From contig JBKCHQ010000005.1 in the NCBI GenBank assembly GCA_046302715.1, positions 1 to 11,549 on the forward strand: 11,549 bases of DNA, read 5' to 3'. Shown in pieces: positions 6,608-11,549 of the stretch. Each line of letters starts with the position of its first letter. The stretch's first letter is position 1. Under the pieces are notes generated by a model, which was not told the origin of the DNA, did no database searches, and saw only the letters and a list, made by a program, of their open reading frames with translations. Origin of the DNA: CAMCXT01 sp046302715 (lineage in GTDB: Bacteria; Bacteroidota; Bacteroidia; M30B66). The translations under genes were made by a program, and so were the position numbers.

Positions 6608-6615
6608 TACCTTTG
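6608..6615 (+). promoter_or_regulatory. Predicted -7 box for the WYL regulator gene
   Basis: TACCTTTG is an exact TAnnTTTG match 7 bp after the palindrome at 6580-6600. It predicts transcription starting near 6620. This rules out the in-frame TTG at 6613 as start codon, since it lies inside the box, and leaves ATG 6628 or ATG 6634. Confidence 0.6.
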
Positions 6616-6627
6616 TTCATTATTCTA

Positions 6628-7740
6628 ATGCTTATGGATCAGGACAAAATCAACACTTTACGTATCAAGTTTATTTGTAAATTTTTAGATAACGGTGGCG
6701 GTACCTTGAAAGAGATGCATTCTTTTTTAAATGCTAAGTTGGAGGATGCCGAATGTAATCCGATACAGCTTCGCATGTTACAATTGTTAATTGAAAAGCT
6801 TCGAAAAGGTCAGTTTAATCACAGTTTGCAAGGATTTACACGAAGTAAAAACCAAGTGGTATTCAAGGTTAAATACCGCAATAAGATTTACACATGGGAC
6901 GAAGATTCGCCAAAGCCAGAGTTTGGCGATTTGGATGAAAATGAGCGCTATACTTTACCTTTTTTGAGCGGCATTCTTAAGAAATATGAGCGCATTCCTG
7001 CGGTGCAAAAAATACTCGATTCATTGCCCGATTTGTTTGGGGTTAGTGCATCCGAAATGGAAAGTGCCAACGTGGTATATCATTCAGGTGCCGAGCTTTA
7101 CGACAGTAAGGGCCATGATGCAAAGTGGTCGCAGGACAAAGTCATCGAATTGGCCATTAAAATATTGGGGCATATAAATAGAAGTGAACAAATTGAGTTT
7201 TTATACCATCCTGTTGCGATGCAGTTTGATACGCTTGGGGAAGCGAGGTCTCATAGTTATGTTTCGCCCATGCAAATTCGGTTTTACAATGAGTATTATT
7301 ATTTAACGGCGATTTACAAAGACCGAATCATGAATTATCGCATTGATTTAATTTCAAATCTTAGGGTGGACGTACAATTAGATAAAGAAGACATCCCTTT
7401 GTATTTTGACCCAATAGCCTTGGAGAAAAAATTTAAACTAAAAGACCATTTTGAGCATGTTTTGGGAATTTGGAATCATGAATATGACGCGAAGGTGTAC
7501 ACTATAAAGATCCGCTTTCGCGATTGGGCCGCCAATTATGTGAAGAGGTTAAAGTTCCATCACTCGCAACGTCTGTGTTCAATCAACGAAGAGGAGGCTA
7601 GCATTGTGGTATCGTTTACGCTAAAGCTAGGTAAAGAGCAATATGCCAATCAACCCGTAATAGAGCGCTCGCCCGAGCTTAGCTTTTTTCTGGGGCGTTT
7701 CAGAGAATATGCAGAGGTGCTGAGTGCAGTGGAGGTTTGA
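6628..7740 (+). CDS. WYL-domain transcriptional regulator
   Basis: The product has 370 residues counted from ATG 6628; ATG 6634 (two residues shorter) is equally possible. Residues about 5-90 are a putative winged helix-turn-helix region (helices near 11-20, 26-38 and 46-60, then beta strands QVVFKVKY and KIYTW). The WYL domain is about 187-247: I-E-F-L-Y-H-P, S-Y-V-S-P-M-Q-I-R-F, then N-E-Y-Y-Y-L-T-A-I-Y (221-230) where YYL replaces the namesake WYL, and M-N-Y-R-I-D-L-I with the Arg that usually lines the ligand pocket. Residues about 286-365 form the C-terminal extension (WCX) with a beta strand and a final helix. WYL proteins sense ligands, often nucleic acid or nucleotides, and control defence or DNA-damage genes. 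The gene diverges from the AAA+ gene across a palindromic operator, so autoregulation is likely. No truncation is seen. Confidence 0.87.
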   Translation: MLMDQDKINTLRIKFICKFLDNGGGTLKEMHSFLNAKLEDAECNPIQLRMLQLLIEKLRKGQFNHSLQGFTRSKNQVVFKVKYRNKIYTWDEDSPKPEFGDLDENERYTLPFLSGILKKYERIPAVQKILDSLPDLFGVSASEMESANVVYHSGAELYDSKGHDAKWSQDKVIELAIKILGHINRSEQIEFLYHPVAMQFDTLGEARSHSYVSPMQIRFYNEYYYLTAIYKDRIMNYRIDLISNLRVDVQLDKEDIPLYFDPIALEKKFKLKDHFEHVLGIWNHEYDAKVYTIKIRFRDWAANYVKRLKFHHSQRLCSINEEEASIVVSFTLKLGKEQYANQPVIERSPELSFFLGRFREYAEVLSAVEV

Positions 7741-7756
7741 AGAAATTCAATTTACG

Positions 7757-7821
7757 CGATTATTACAACGATTTTTTGGGCTTTAGCACTCGATTAGTTC
7801 TCATAAAGCTTGTAATAATCG
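7757..7821. repeat. Long-armed hairpin downstream of the WYL gene
   Basis: CGATTATTACAA (7757-7768) and TTGTAATAATCG (7810-7821) are perfect 12-bp inverted arms. A second perfect pair, GCTTTA (7780-7785) and TAAAGC (7804-7809), stacks directly on the inner end of the right arm. The RNA would be a 12-bp stem, an 11-nt one-sided bulge, a 6-bp stem and an 18-nt loop. It begins 16 bp after the WYL stop codon. It lacks a T-run after the stem, so it is not a classical terminator. It may stabilise the mRNA end, be a mobile-repeat remnant, or be part of a small RNA. Confidence 0.55.
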
Positions 7822-7963
7822 TTATACCATCTGCTTCTATGCCTTGTCAACAGGGGCCTTGCCGATTGAGAACGAAATCCAAAATCCGCGACCTTAAAGC
7901 CAATTGAACCCAGATTAAGCATAAGAAATGTGGTCGATGTACCCAGGCCTTTATTTTTTGTTT

Positions 7964-8011
7964 CTTTTTCATCAAGGAAAAAGTAAGAGGAAAAAGAAAG
8001 AGATCTTTTTC
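7964..8011 (-). terminator. A/T-rich tandem hairpins, possible terminator of the mazG operon
   Basis: Two small perfect hairpins lie in tandem: CTTTTTC / GAAAAAG (7964-7970 with 7977-7983) and GAAAAAG / CTTTTTC (7990-7996 with 8005-8011). Read on the minus strand they follow the stop of the last operon gene (8044) by about 32 nt and run into T-rich sequence. The stems are weak in G+C, so this is a tentative call. Confidence 0.3.
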
Positions 8012-8043
8012 AGGTTCGACTAATTAGATGATTCAGCAAGGGG

Positions 8044-8286
8044 TTACGAAATCGACTTCCTCACCCGCTCGGCATAATTTCTTAATGCCACACGAAGCTC
8101 AACTCCGTTTTGTGCTATATCTTCCTTAACGGCTAAAGCCGAGATAACGTGCGTGAGTTTTTCGCCTTCATCCTCTCCCAATACTTCAAAGGCAGGTTGC
8201 TGCTCATTGAGAATGGCCTCTTCTGCATGTTTTAATTCCTCTACAGAATAATTTTCGGCAAGCGATCGAATAACAGGAAGTTTCAT
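8044..8286 (-). CDS. Small conserved DUF6952-like protein
   Basis: The product has 80 residues, acidic and mostly helical, starting M-K-L-P-V-I-R and ending A-E-R-V-R-K-S-I-S. This start, the size and the position right after a thioredoxin-family gene match what I remember of DUF6952 proteins in Flavobacteriia and relatives. No catalytic motif, Cys or membrane segment is seen. Its ATG overlaps the stop of the thioredoxin-like gene by 4 nt (ATGA), so the two are almost certainly cotranscribed and translationally coupled. A role linked to thiol redox or peroxide defence is only guilt by association. That the frame is real is well supported by the coupling; the family name is less sure. Confidence 0.72.
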   Translation of the reverse strand: MKLPVIRSLAENYSVEELKHAEEAILNEQQPAFEVLGEDEGEKLTHVISALAVKEDIAQNGVELRVALRNYAERVRKSIS

Positions 8287-8600
8287 GTTAGCTGAGAAAG
8301 AAGTTCAACCACCGATTCTTCTTTAGATGCCGCCCTACCTGCAACACGTTGACCGTTTTTGAACACGGCAAAGTATGGCAGATTATCCACTCCACCGGCA
8401 TGACGGGCCTGCTCGTTTTCTTCGGCATTAATATCCAGAAATACAATACCGGCAAAACGTTCATCGTCGGATAACCGGCGGAATTTGGGTGAAAACAATT
8501 TGCAATTGCCACACCAGTCGGCAAAATATTTTACAATTACTTTTTCGTTTGATGCAATGTGCGCCGCAAAATCGGCATCATTTGATTGAATTACTGCCAT
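8283..8600 (-). CDS. Thioredoxin-family protein (W-C-G-N-C-K active site)
   Basis: The product has 105 residues, the size of a single thioredoxin fold. The redox motif is W-C30-G-N-C33-K and the cis-proline is P75 in N-L-P-Y. The strands VIVKYFADW, IVFLDINAE and YFAVFKNGQ follow the thioredoxin order. The dipeptide between the cysteines is GN, not the GP of classical thioredoxin, so its redox potential and partners may differ. No signal peptide: cytoplasmic. I chose the ATG at 8600; a longer frame would need a TTG at 8615 and adds nothing conserved. It follows mazG by 32 bp and overlaps the next gene by 4 nt, making it the middle gene of a likely three-gene operon. Likely job: dithiol/disulfide exchange with unknown client proteins. 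Confidence 0.9.
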   Translation of the reverse strand: MAVIQSNDADFAAHIASNEKVIVKYFADWCGNCKLFSPKFRRLSDDERFAGIVFLDINAEENEQARHAGGVDNLPYFAVFKNGQRVAGRAASKEESVVELLSQLT

Positions 8601-8632
8601 AATCTGTATTAACAATTAATAAATAAACTTGT

Positions 8633-9412
8633 TTATTCCATCCGTTTCGAGGCATTCCAGTAAACATCCATTTCATCCAAAGACATTTGCCCCAGTACCT
8701 TGCCGTCCTTTTTTGATGCCTCTTCGAGGTATGTAAAGCGTTTTATGAATTTTAGGTTAGTTTTTTCGAGCGCATCTTCTGGATTGATATTATGAAAACG
8801 GGCGTAGTTAATTAGTGAGAAGAGCAAATCGCCAAACTCGGCTTCGGCCTTAGCATGTGTCCCGTTCGCTACTTCATGCTTAAATTCATCTATTTCTTCA
8901 AGCACTTTTTCCCATACTTGTTGCTGGTTGTCCCAGTCAAAACCAACCCCTCTGGCTTTTTCCTGTATGCGCGAAGCTTTAATCAATGCAGGAAGCGATA
9001 CCGGTACCCCCGATAACACCGATTTATTTCCCTCTTTCAATTTAAGCTTTTCCCAGTTTTGTTTTACTTCATCCTCATCCTTGACTGTCACATCCCCATA
9101 AATGTGTGGATGTCGGCTCACCAGCTTATCGCAAAGCTTATGAATGAGCGAAACCATATCAAAAGTGCCGGTTTCTGAACCAATGCGCGCATAAAATACA
9201 ATATGGAGCAGCACATCGCCCAATTCCTTTTCAATTTCAGCATTATCGTTTTTCAGAATAGCGTCGGATAATTCATACACTTCCTCCAGTGTTAGGTGGC
9301 GAAGCGATTGCATGGTTTGTTTTTTATCCCATGGACATTGTTCGCGCAATTCATCCATAATGGTGAGTAAGCGCATAAATGCAGCCGATTTTGTTTCTTC
9401 ATTTTTTGCCAT
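8633..9412 (-). CDS. mazG: Nucleoside triphosphate pyrophosphohydrolase MazG
   Basis: The product has 259 residues, the normal length of full two-domain MazG. The N-terminal domain has R-L-L-T-I-M-D-E-L-R, C-P-W-D, then L-E43-E44-V-Y-E47 and E63-L-G-D66. The C-terminal domain repeats the pattern as L-E172-E173-I-D-E176 and E192-F-G-D195, with K-A-R-G-V-G-F-D-W between. These acidic residues bind Mg2+ for hydrolysis of NTPs to NMP and pyrophosphate, which clears damaged or non-canonical nucleotides and in E. coli lowers ppGpp. Cytoplasmic. It is the first gene of the probable operon with the thioredoxin-like and DUF6952-like genes. The ATG at 9412 is only 5 nt beyond an exact TAnnTTTG box (9425-9418), so the mRNA may be nearly leaderless; homologs have a similar N-terminal extension, which supports this start. 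Confidence 0.95.
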   Translation of the reverse strand: MAKNEETKSAAFMRLLTIMDELREQCPWDKKQTMQSLRHLTLEEVYELSDAILKNDNAEIEKELGDVLLHIVFYARIGSETGTFDMVSLIHKLCDKLVSRHPHIYGDVTVKDEDEVKQNWEKLKLKEGNKSVLSGVPVSLPALIKASRIQEKARGVGFDWDNQQQVWEKVLEEIDEFKHEVANGTHAKAEAEFGDLLFSLINYARFHNINPEDALEKTNLKFIKRFTYLEEASKKDGKVLGQMSLDEMDVYWNASKRME

Positions 9413-9417
9413 CTGGG

Positions 9418-9425
9418 CAAAGGTA
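9418..9425 (-). promoter_or_regulatory. Predicted -7 box for mazG
   Basis: Minus-strand TACCTTTG matches TAnnTTTG exactly and ends 5 bp before the mazG ATG. A TTTG occurs upstream on the minus strand (9445-9442), but 24 bp away, not the usual 27. An alternative box with one extra base, TACCCTTTG, lies about 24 bp farther up (9450-9442) and would give a longer leader. Confidence 0.35.
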
Positions 9426-9533
9426 ATTAAAGCAAAGGCAACAAAGGGTAGTTGATAATTATGTCGATGGTATTGAATAATTTAGAACTTAAATTTTATA
9501 TTTTGCGAGCAAATCATAACAAACACCAAGCTA

Positions 9534-10466
9534 ATGAAACATCTTTACACCACCTGTATTCTTTTTGCAGCCTGCCTTTTTTCAAAGGCACAAACTGTTA
9601 TTTTTTCGGATAATTTCGACTCTTATGTACCAGGCACAGGGATCGTAGCCTCTAATCCTGCCTGGAGCTATTGGAATGCTTCTACCAACTCCGACGCCGT
9701 TGTGGACTCCAACCAATCCTTTAGTGCCAATAATTCGTGCTTGGTGAACGGCACCAGCACGGATTTGATTTTGCCTATTGGGCCCTATACTTCGGGTATT
9801 TACTTTGTTGACTTTAAAATGCTCCTTCCTCAGGGTTCAACTGGGGGGTATTTTAATTTGCTGCACGTTTGGAATGCCACTTCGACGAATTATGAATGGG
9901 CGGTTGATGTGTTTTTTGATGCGGATGGCTCATGTTACATTACCTCGGGAGGCACACAAAATCCGGCAAATTTTGTAGCGCAGGTAGGCGAGTGGTTCGA
10001 TATTCAGGTGCAGGTTTACCTAAACGATGATTTGGGTATTATCCTGGCCAATGGCAACGAGATATTGTCGTTCCCCTGGTCGATTAACAATGGCAATGGT
10101 GCTGCGGGTACACTGCAATTGGCGGCGCTCAATTTTTACGGAACCAACTTTGCCAATACAAACGGCACATACCATATTGATGATGTAAAAGTAACCGAGC
10201 AACCTCCTCTGTTTACCACTGCCACCGAAAAGAAAAACGATCTGTCGCTTTACCCTAATCCGGCACAAGATTTCTTTATTGTTAGTGGGTTGGAATCAAA
10301 CGATTGCATGATGACGCTTAGCGACTTAGGTGGCAAAACCATTTTGTGCAACTCGCTGAATATCGCAAACAATGTGGTGGACGTTTCGGCACTTGAAGCA
10401 GGTGTTTACTTTGTTACCCTCCAAACCCAAATCGGCCGCACAGTTAAAAAACTGGTGGTGCAGTAA
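9534..10466 (+). CDS. Secreted T9SS type A sorting-domain protein
   Basis: The product has 310 residues. Residues 1-19/20 are a signal peptide (basic MKH, hydrophobic core, then S-K-A-Q, a common Bacteroidota cleavage site). Residues about 21-222 look like an all-beta jelly-roll domain of the concanavalin A/LamG kind, starting F-S-D-N-F-D-S-Y-V-P-G and ending Y-H-I-D-D-V-K-V-T, which is typical of such modules; no catalytic residues can be named. A linker rich in T and K leads to the C-terminal sorting domain: L-S-L-Y-P-N-P (237-243), L-S-D-L-G-G-K, then A-G-V-Y-F-V-T-L and K-K-L-V-V-Q at the very end. It should cross the outer membrane by T9SS and be released or surface-attached. It is a single gene followed after 28 bp by a strong terminator. 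A glycan-binding role is only a guess. Confidence 0.87.
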   Translation: MKHLYTTCILFAACLFSKAQTVIFSDNFDSYVPGTGIVASNPAWSYWNASTNSDAVVDSNQSFSANNSCLVNGTSTDLILPIGPYTSGIYFVDFKMLLPQGSTGGYFNLLHVWNATSTNYEWAVDVFFDADGSCYITSGGTQNPANFVAQVGEWFDIQVQVYLNDDLGIILANGNEILSFPWSINNGNGAAGTLQLAALNFYGTNFANTNGTYHIDDVKVTEQPPLFTTATEKKNDLSLYPNPAQDFFIVSGLESNDCMMTLSDLGGKTILCNSLNIANNVVDVSALEAGVYFVTLQTQIGRTVKKLVVQ

Positions 10467-10494
10467 ATTTTCTGTAATCAAAATTATAGCAAAT

Positions 10495-10523
10495 AAAAAA
10501 GGATGGTTTTGCCATCCTTTTTT
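10495..10523 (+). terminator. Rho-independent terminator after the T9SS gene
   Basis: A 12-bp perfect stem (A6-GGATGG at 10495-10506 with CCATCC-T6 at 10512-10523) closes a 5-nt TTTTG loop. The T-run on the plus strand and the A-run on the other make it able to work in both directions. It starts 28 bp after the T9SS stop codon. Confidence 0.9.
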
Positions 10524-10616
10524 GTTTACGCATTACTTTAATACAGATGAAAAATAGTGTTGTATGTTTTGTGTAAAACTTCGAGCTAAAGCTTCAAAAA
10601 GTAACAGCACTATACG

Positions 10617-10641
10617 AAAAGAGCCCGACAAAGCCGGGCTC
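10617..10641 (-). terminator. Terminator of the predicted tracrRNA
   Basis: Perfect 7-bp G+C-rich arms (10621-10627 and 10635-10641) enclose a 7-nt loop. A T4 run follows on the minus strand (10620-10617) but no T-run on the plus strand, so it terminates minus-strand transcription. This directionality shows that a transcript arrives from the cas9 side. Confidence 0.75.
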
Positions 10642-10686
10642 AGACTCGAAAGCCTGCGGAATAATCCTTATTGTGATAAGCTCTCA
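10617..10686 (-). ncRNA. Predicted tracrRNA for the adjacent Cas9
   Basis: Read on the minus strand, four parts follow in tracrRNA order. First is an anti-repeat candidate (10689-10670): its plus-strand complement reads TTGTGATAAGCTCTCATTT, close to the 5' part of the Bacteroidota type II repeats I remember (GTTGTGATTTGCTTTCA). Second is AAGGATTATTCCG (10669-10657), a short GGA/TCC hairpin in the place and style of the nexus. Third is CAGGCT-TTCG-AGTCTG (10656-10641), a 6-bp stem with a UUCG tetraloop. Last is the terminator hairpin GAGCCCG / CGGGCTC followed by TTTT (10641-10617). The 5' end is estimated from the promoter at about 10686, giving about 70 nt. It diverges from cas9. The array is not in the window, so the repeat match cannot be confirmed here. 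Confidence 0.72.
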
Positions 10687-10721
10687 TTTGCAAAGGTTAA
10701 ATATTTTTTCGTATTTGCAAA
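10687..10721. promoter_or_regulatory. Bidirectional promoter for cas9 (+) and tracrRNA (-)
   Basis: Two copies of the self-complementary octamer TTTGCAAA (10687-10694 and 10714-10721) lie 27 bp apart. In the Bacteroidota consensus TTTG-N19-TAnn-TTTG the two TTTG elements are also 27 bp apart. So on each strand one octamer gives the -33 TTTG and the other gives the TTTG of the -7 box. The four bases before the -7 TTTG are CGTA on the plus strand and AACC (preceded by T) on the minus strand, so the TAnn part is imperfect in both. Predicted starts are about 10722 (+), 23 nt before the cas9 ATG, and about 10686 (-). Confidence 0.55.
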
Positions 10722-10744
10722 ACTTATCTATAAAGTATAAAATA

Positions 10745-11549
10745 ATGGCTATTACATTAGGAATTGATTTAGGCGTAACTTCTGTTGGTTGGGCTGTTGT
10801 AGACAACCAGAGTATTTTAAGCATGGGTACACACATATTTCCGGTAGGTGTGCAAGATGATGCGTTTAAAAAGTTGCATGTTGAAAAGCCTCGAAACGAA
10901 GCAAGACGCAGCGCCCGAGGTGCCAGGAGGCTTATGCAGCGTTACAAATTACGCAGGGAACGCTTGCTTAATATTTTGGCACAGATTGACGCACAACCGA
11001 ATGAAGACTTATTGGCTATTGGGAGCCGTGATTTATACCAACTGCGCAAAAAAGGTCTTGATGAAAAGCTTACTTTGAAAGAGTTTGGCAGAATTCTTTA
11101 CCTTTTAAATCAGCGCAGAGGCTTCAAAAGTAATCGCAAGGAAAAAACGCAAGACGGCGACGAAAGCGGCATTGTAAAAATTAGTATCGCCGAACTTGAA
11201 GCTAAAATCAAGGAGCAGGGTGCTCGAACTGTTGGGGAATATTTTGCCAATTTATACCCGAATCAAAATGATAAATCGATTGCAAATCACGATGCGCCGC
11301 TTGAGCGTATTCGTAAACGTTTTGTTGGACGGCAGCAATACATTCGGGAGTTTGATTTACTTTGGGAAAACCAAAAAAAGTATCATCCTATTTTAACGGA
11401 AGATTTATACGAGGAAATCAGAAACAAAACAATTTTCTATCAGCGAAAACTTAAAAGTGCTAAAGATTTAGTTAACAATTGTCCTTTTGAAACCAATCGT
11501 AATTGTATTCCCAAAAGTCACCCGCTGTTTCAATCTTTTAGAACATGGC
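10745..11549 (+). CDS. cas9: CRISPR-associated endonuclease Cas9 (type II-C-like), N-terminal part
   Basis: The frame from ATG 10745 stays open to the window edge and gives the first 268 residues. Residues 4-20 (T-L-G-I-D8-L-G-V-T-S-V-G-W-A-V-V-D) are the RuvC-I motif with catalytic Asp8. Residues about 50-77 are the arginine-rich bridge helix (E-A-R-R-S-A-R-G-A-R-R, then L-R-R-E-R-L). The REC lobe follows, with the conserved L-L-N-Q-R-R-G-F-K-S-N-R-K (120-132) and I-F-Y-Q-R-K-L-K-S (230-238), which I know from compact Bacteroidota Cas9s; this suggests subtype II-C. Cas9 cuts DNA matched by crRNA:tracrRNA. RuvC-II/III, HNH and the PAM-interacting domain lie outside. No frameshift or stop is seen, so nothing argues against an active enzyme. 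A predicted tracrRNA diverges from it. cas1, cas2 and the array are expected downstream. Confidence 0.97.
   Translation, partial: MAITLGIDLGVTSVGWAVVDNQSILSMGTHIFPVGVQDDAFKKLHVEKPRNEARRSARGARRLMQRYKLRRERLLNILAQIDAQPNEDLLAIGSRDLYQLRKKGLDEKLTLKEFGRILYLLNQRRGFKSNRKEKTQDGDESGIVKISIAELEAKIKEQGARTVGEYFANLYPNQNDKSIANHDAPLERIRKRFVGRQQYIREFDLLWENQKKYHPILTEDLYEEIRNKTIFYQRKLKSAKDLVNNCPFETNRNCIPKSHPLFQSFRTW

Larger units (their letters stand above)
7741..8043. other. Gene-free stretch between convergent genes
   Basis: These 303 bases separate the WYL gene stop from the end of the DUF6952-like gene. I see no coding frame worth calling. It holds a long-armed inverted repeat (7757-7821), an unremarkable middle part, and an A/T-rich purine-pyrimidine tract with two small hairpins (7964-8011) close to the 3' end of the minus-strand operon. 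Confidence 0.6.

Noticed and set aside
6613..6627. TTG start for the WYL regulator
   Set aside because: The codon lies inside the predicted -7 box, and two ATGs follow within 21 bp.
8601..8615. TTG start for the thioredoxin-like gene
   Set aside because: It adds five non-conserved residues; ATG at 8600 gives a normal thioredoxin length.
10566..10579. GTTTT / AAAAC small hairpin between the terminator and the tracrRNA
   Set aside because: Short, A/T-only apart from the end pairs, and expected by chance in this composition.
10670..10689. A CRISPR repeat unit or array upstream of cas9
   Set aside because: Only one copy of the repeat-like string exists, followed on the minus strand by nexus and terminator hairpins; an anti-repeat explains it better.

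Overview
The window looks like a chromosomal segment of a member of the Bacteroidota. Two genes encode proteins with a signal peptide and a C-terminal type IX secretion (T9SS) sorting domain. Several gene starts are preceded by exact TAnnTTTG boxes, the -7 element of this phylum, and there is almost no Shine-Dalgarno signal. No rRNA, tRNA, IS element or CRISPR array is visible.

Layout. 1-611 (+): the 3' end of a sirtuin (NAD-dependent deacylase) gene, then a small retropepsin-like aspartic protease. 612-877: non-coding, with a REP-like inverted repeat. 878-2728 (-): a secreted T9SS-targeted protein with beta-propeller-like repeats. 2729-3101: non-coding. 3102-7740: a three-gene module made of a DUF2779 dual nuclease (-), an AAA+ ATPase (-) and a divergent WYL-domain regulator (+). 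7741-8043: non-coding, with a 12-bp-stem hairpin. 8044-9412 (-): a probable operon mazG - thioredoxin-like - DUF6952-like. 9534-10466 (+): a second T9SS cargo protein, closed by a strong terminator. 10617-10721: a predicted tracrRNA on the minus strand and a bidirectional promoter. 10745 to the window end (+): the N-terminal third or less of a type II-C-like Cas9.

The most interesting part is the WYL / AAA+ / DUF2779 module. A perfect 21-bp palindrome (9-bp arms, 3-bp centre, CTACGCAAT / ATTGCGTAG) lies between the divergent ATPase and WYL genes. It is flanked on each side, exactly 7 bp away, by a perfect TAnnTTTG box reading outward. A second, slightly degenerate copy lies upstream of the DUF2779 nuclease gene, again 8 bp from a perfect TAnnTTTG box. 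I infer that the WYL protein controls all three genes, which would make an ATPase-plus-nuclease unit under one ligand-sensing regulator, possibly a stress or defence system. I do not recognise this as a named system.

The second interesting part is the cas9 upstream region. A minus-strand RNA can be drawn there with an anti-repeat, a nexus-like hairpin, a UUCG-capped hairpin and a terminator. It and cas9 appear to share one bidirectional promoter built from two palindromic TTTGCAAA octamers spaced exactly 27 bp apart.
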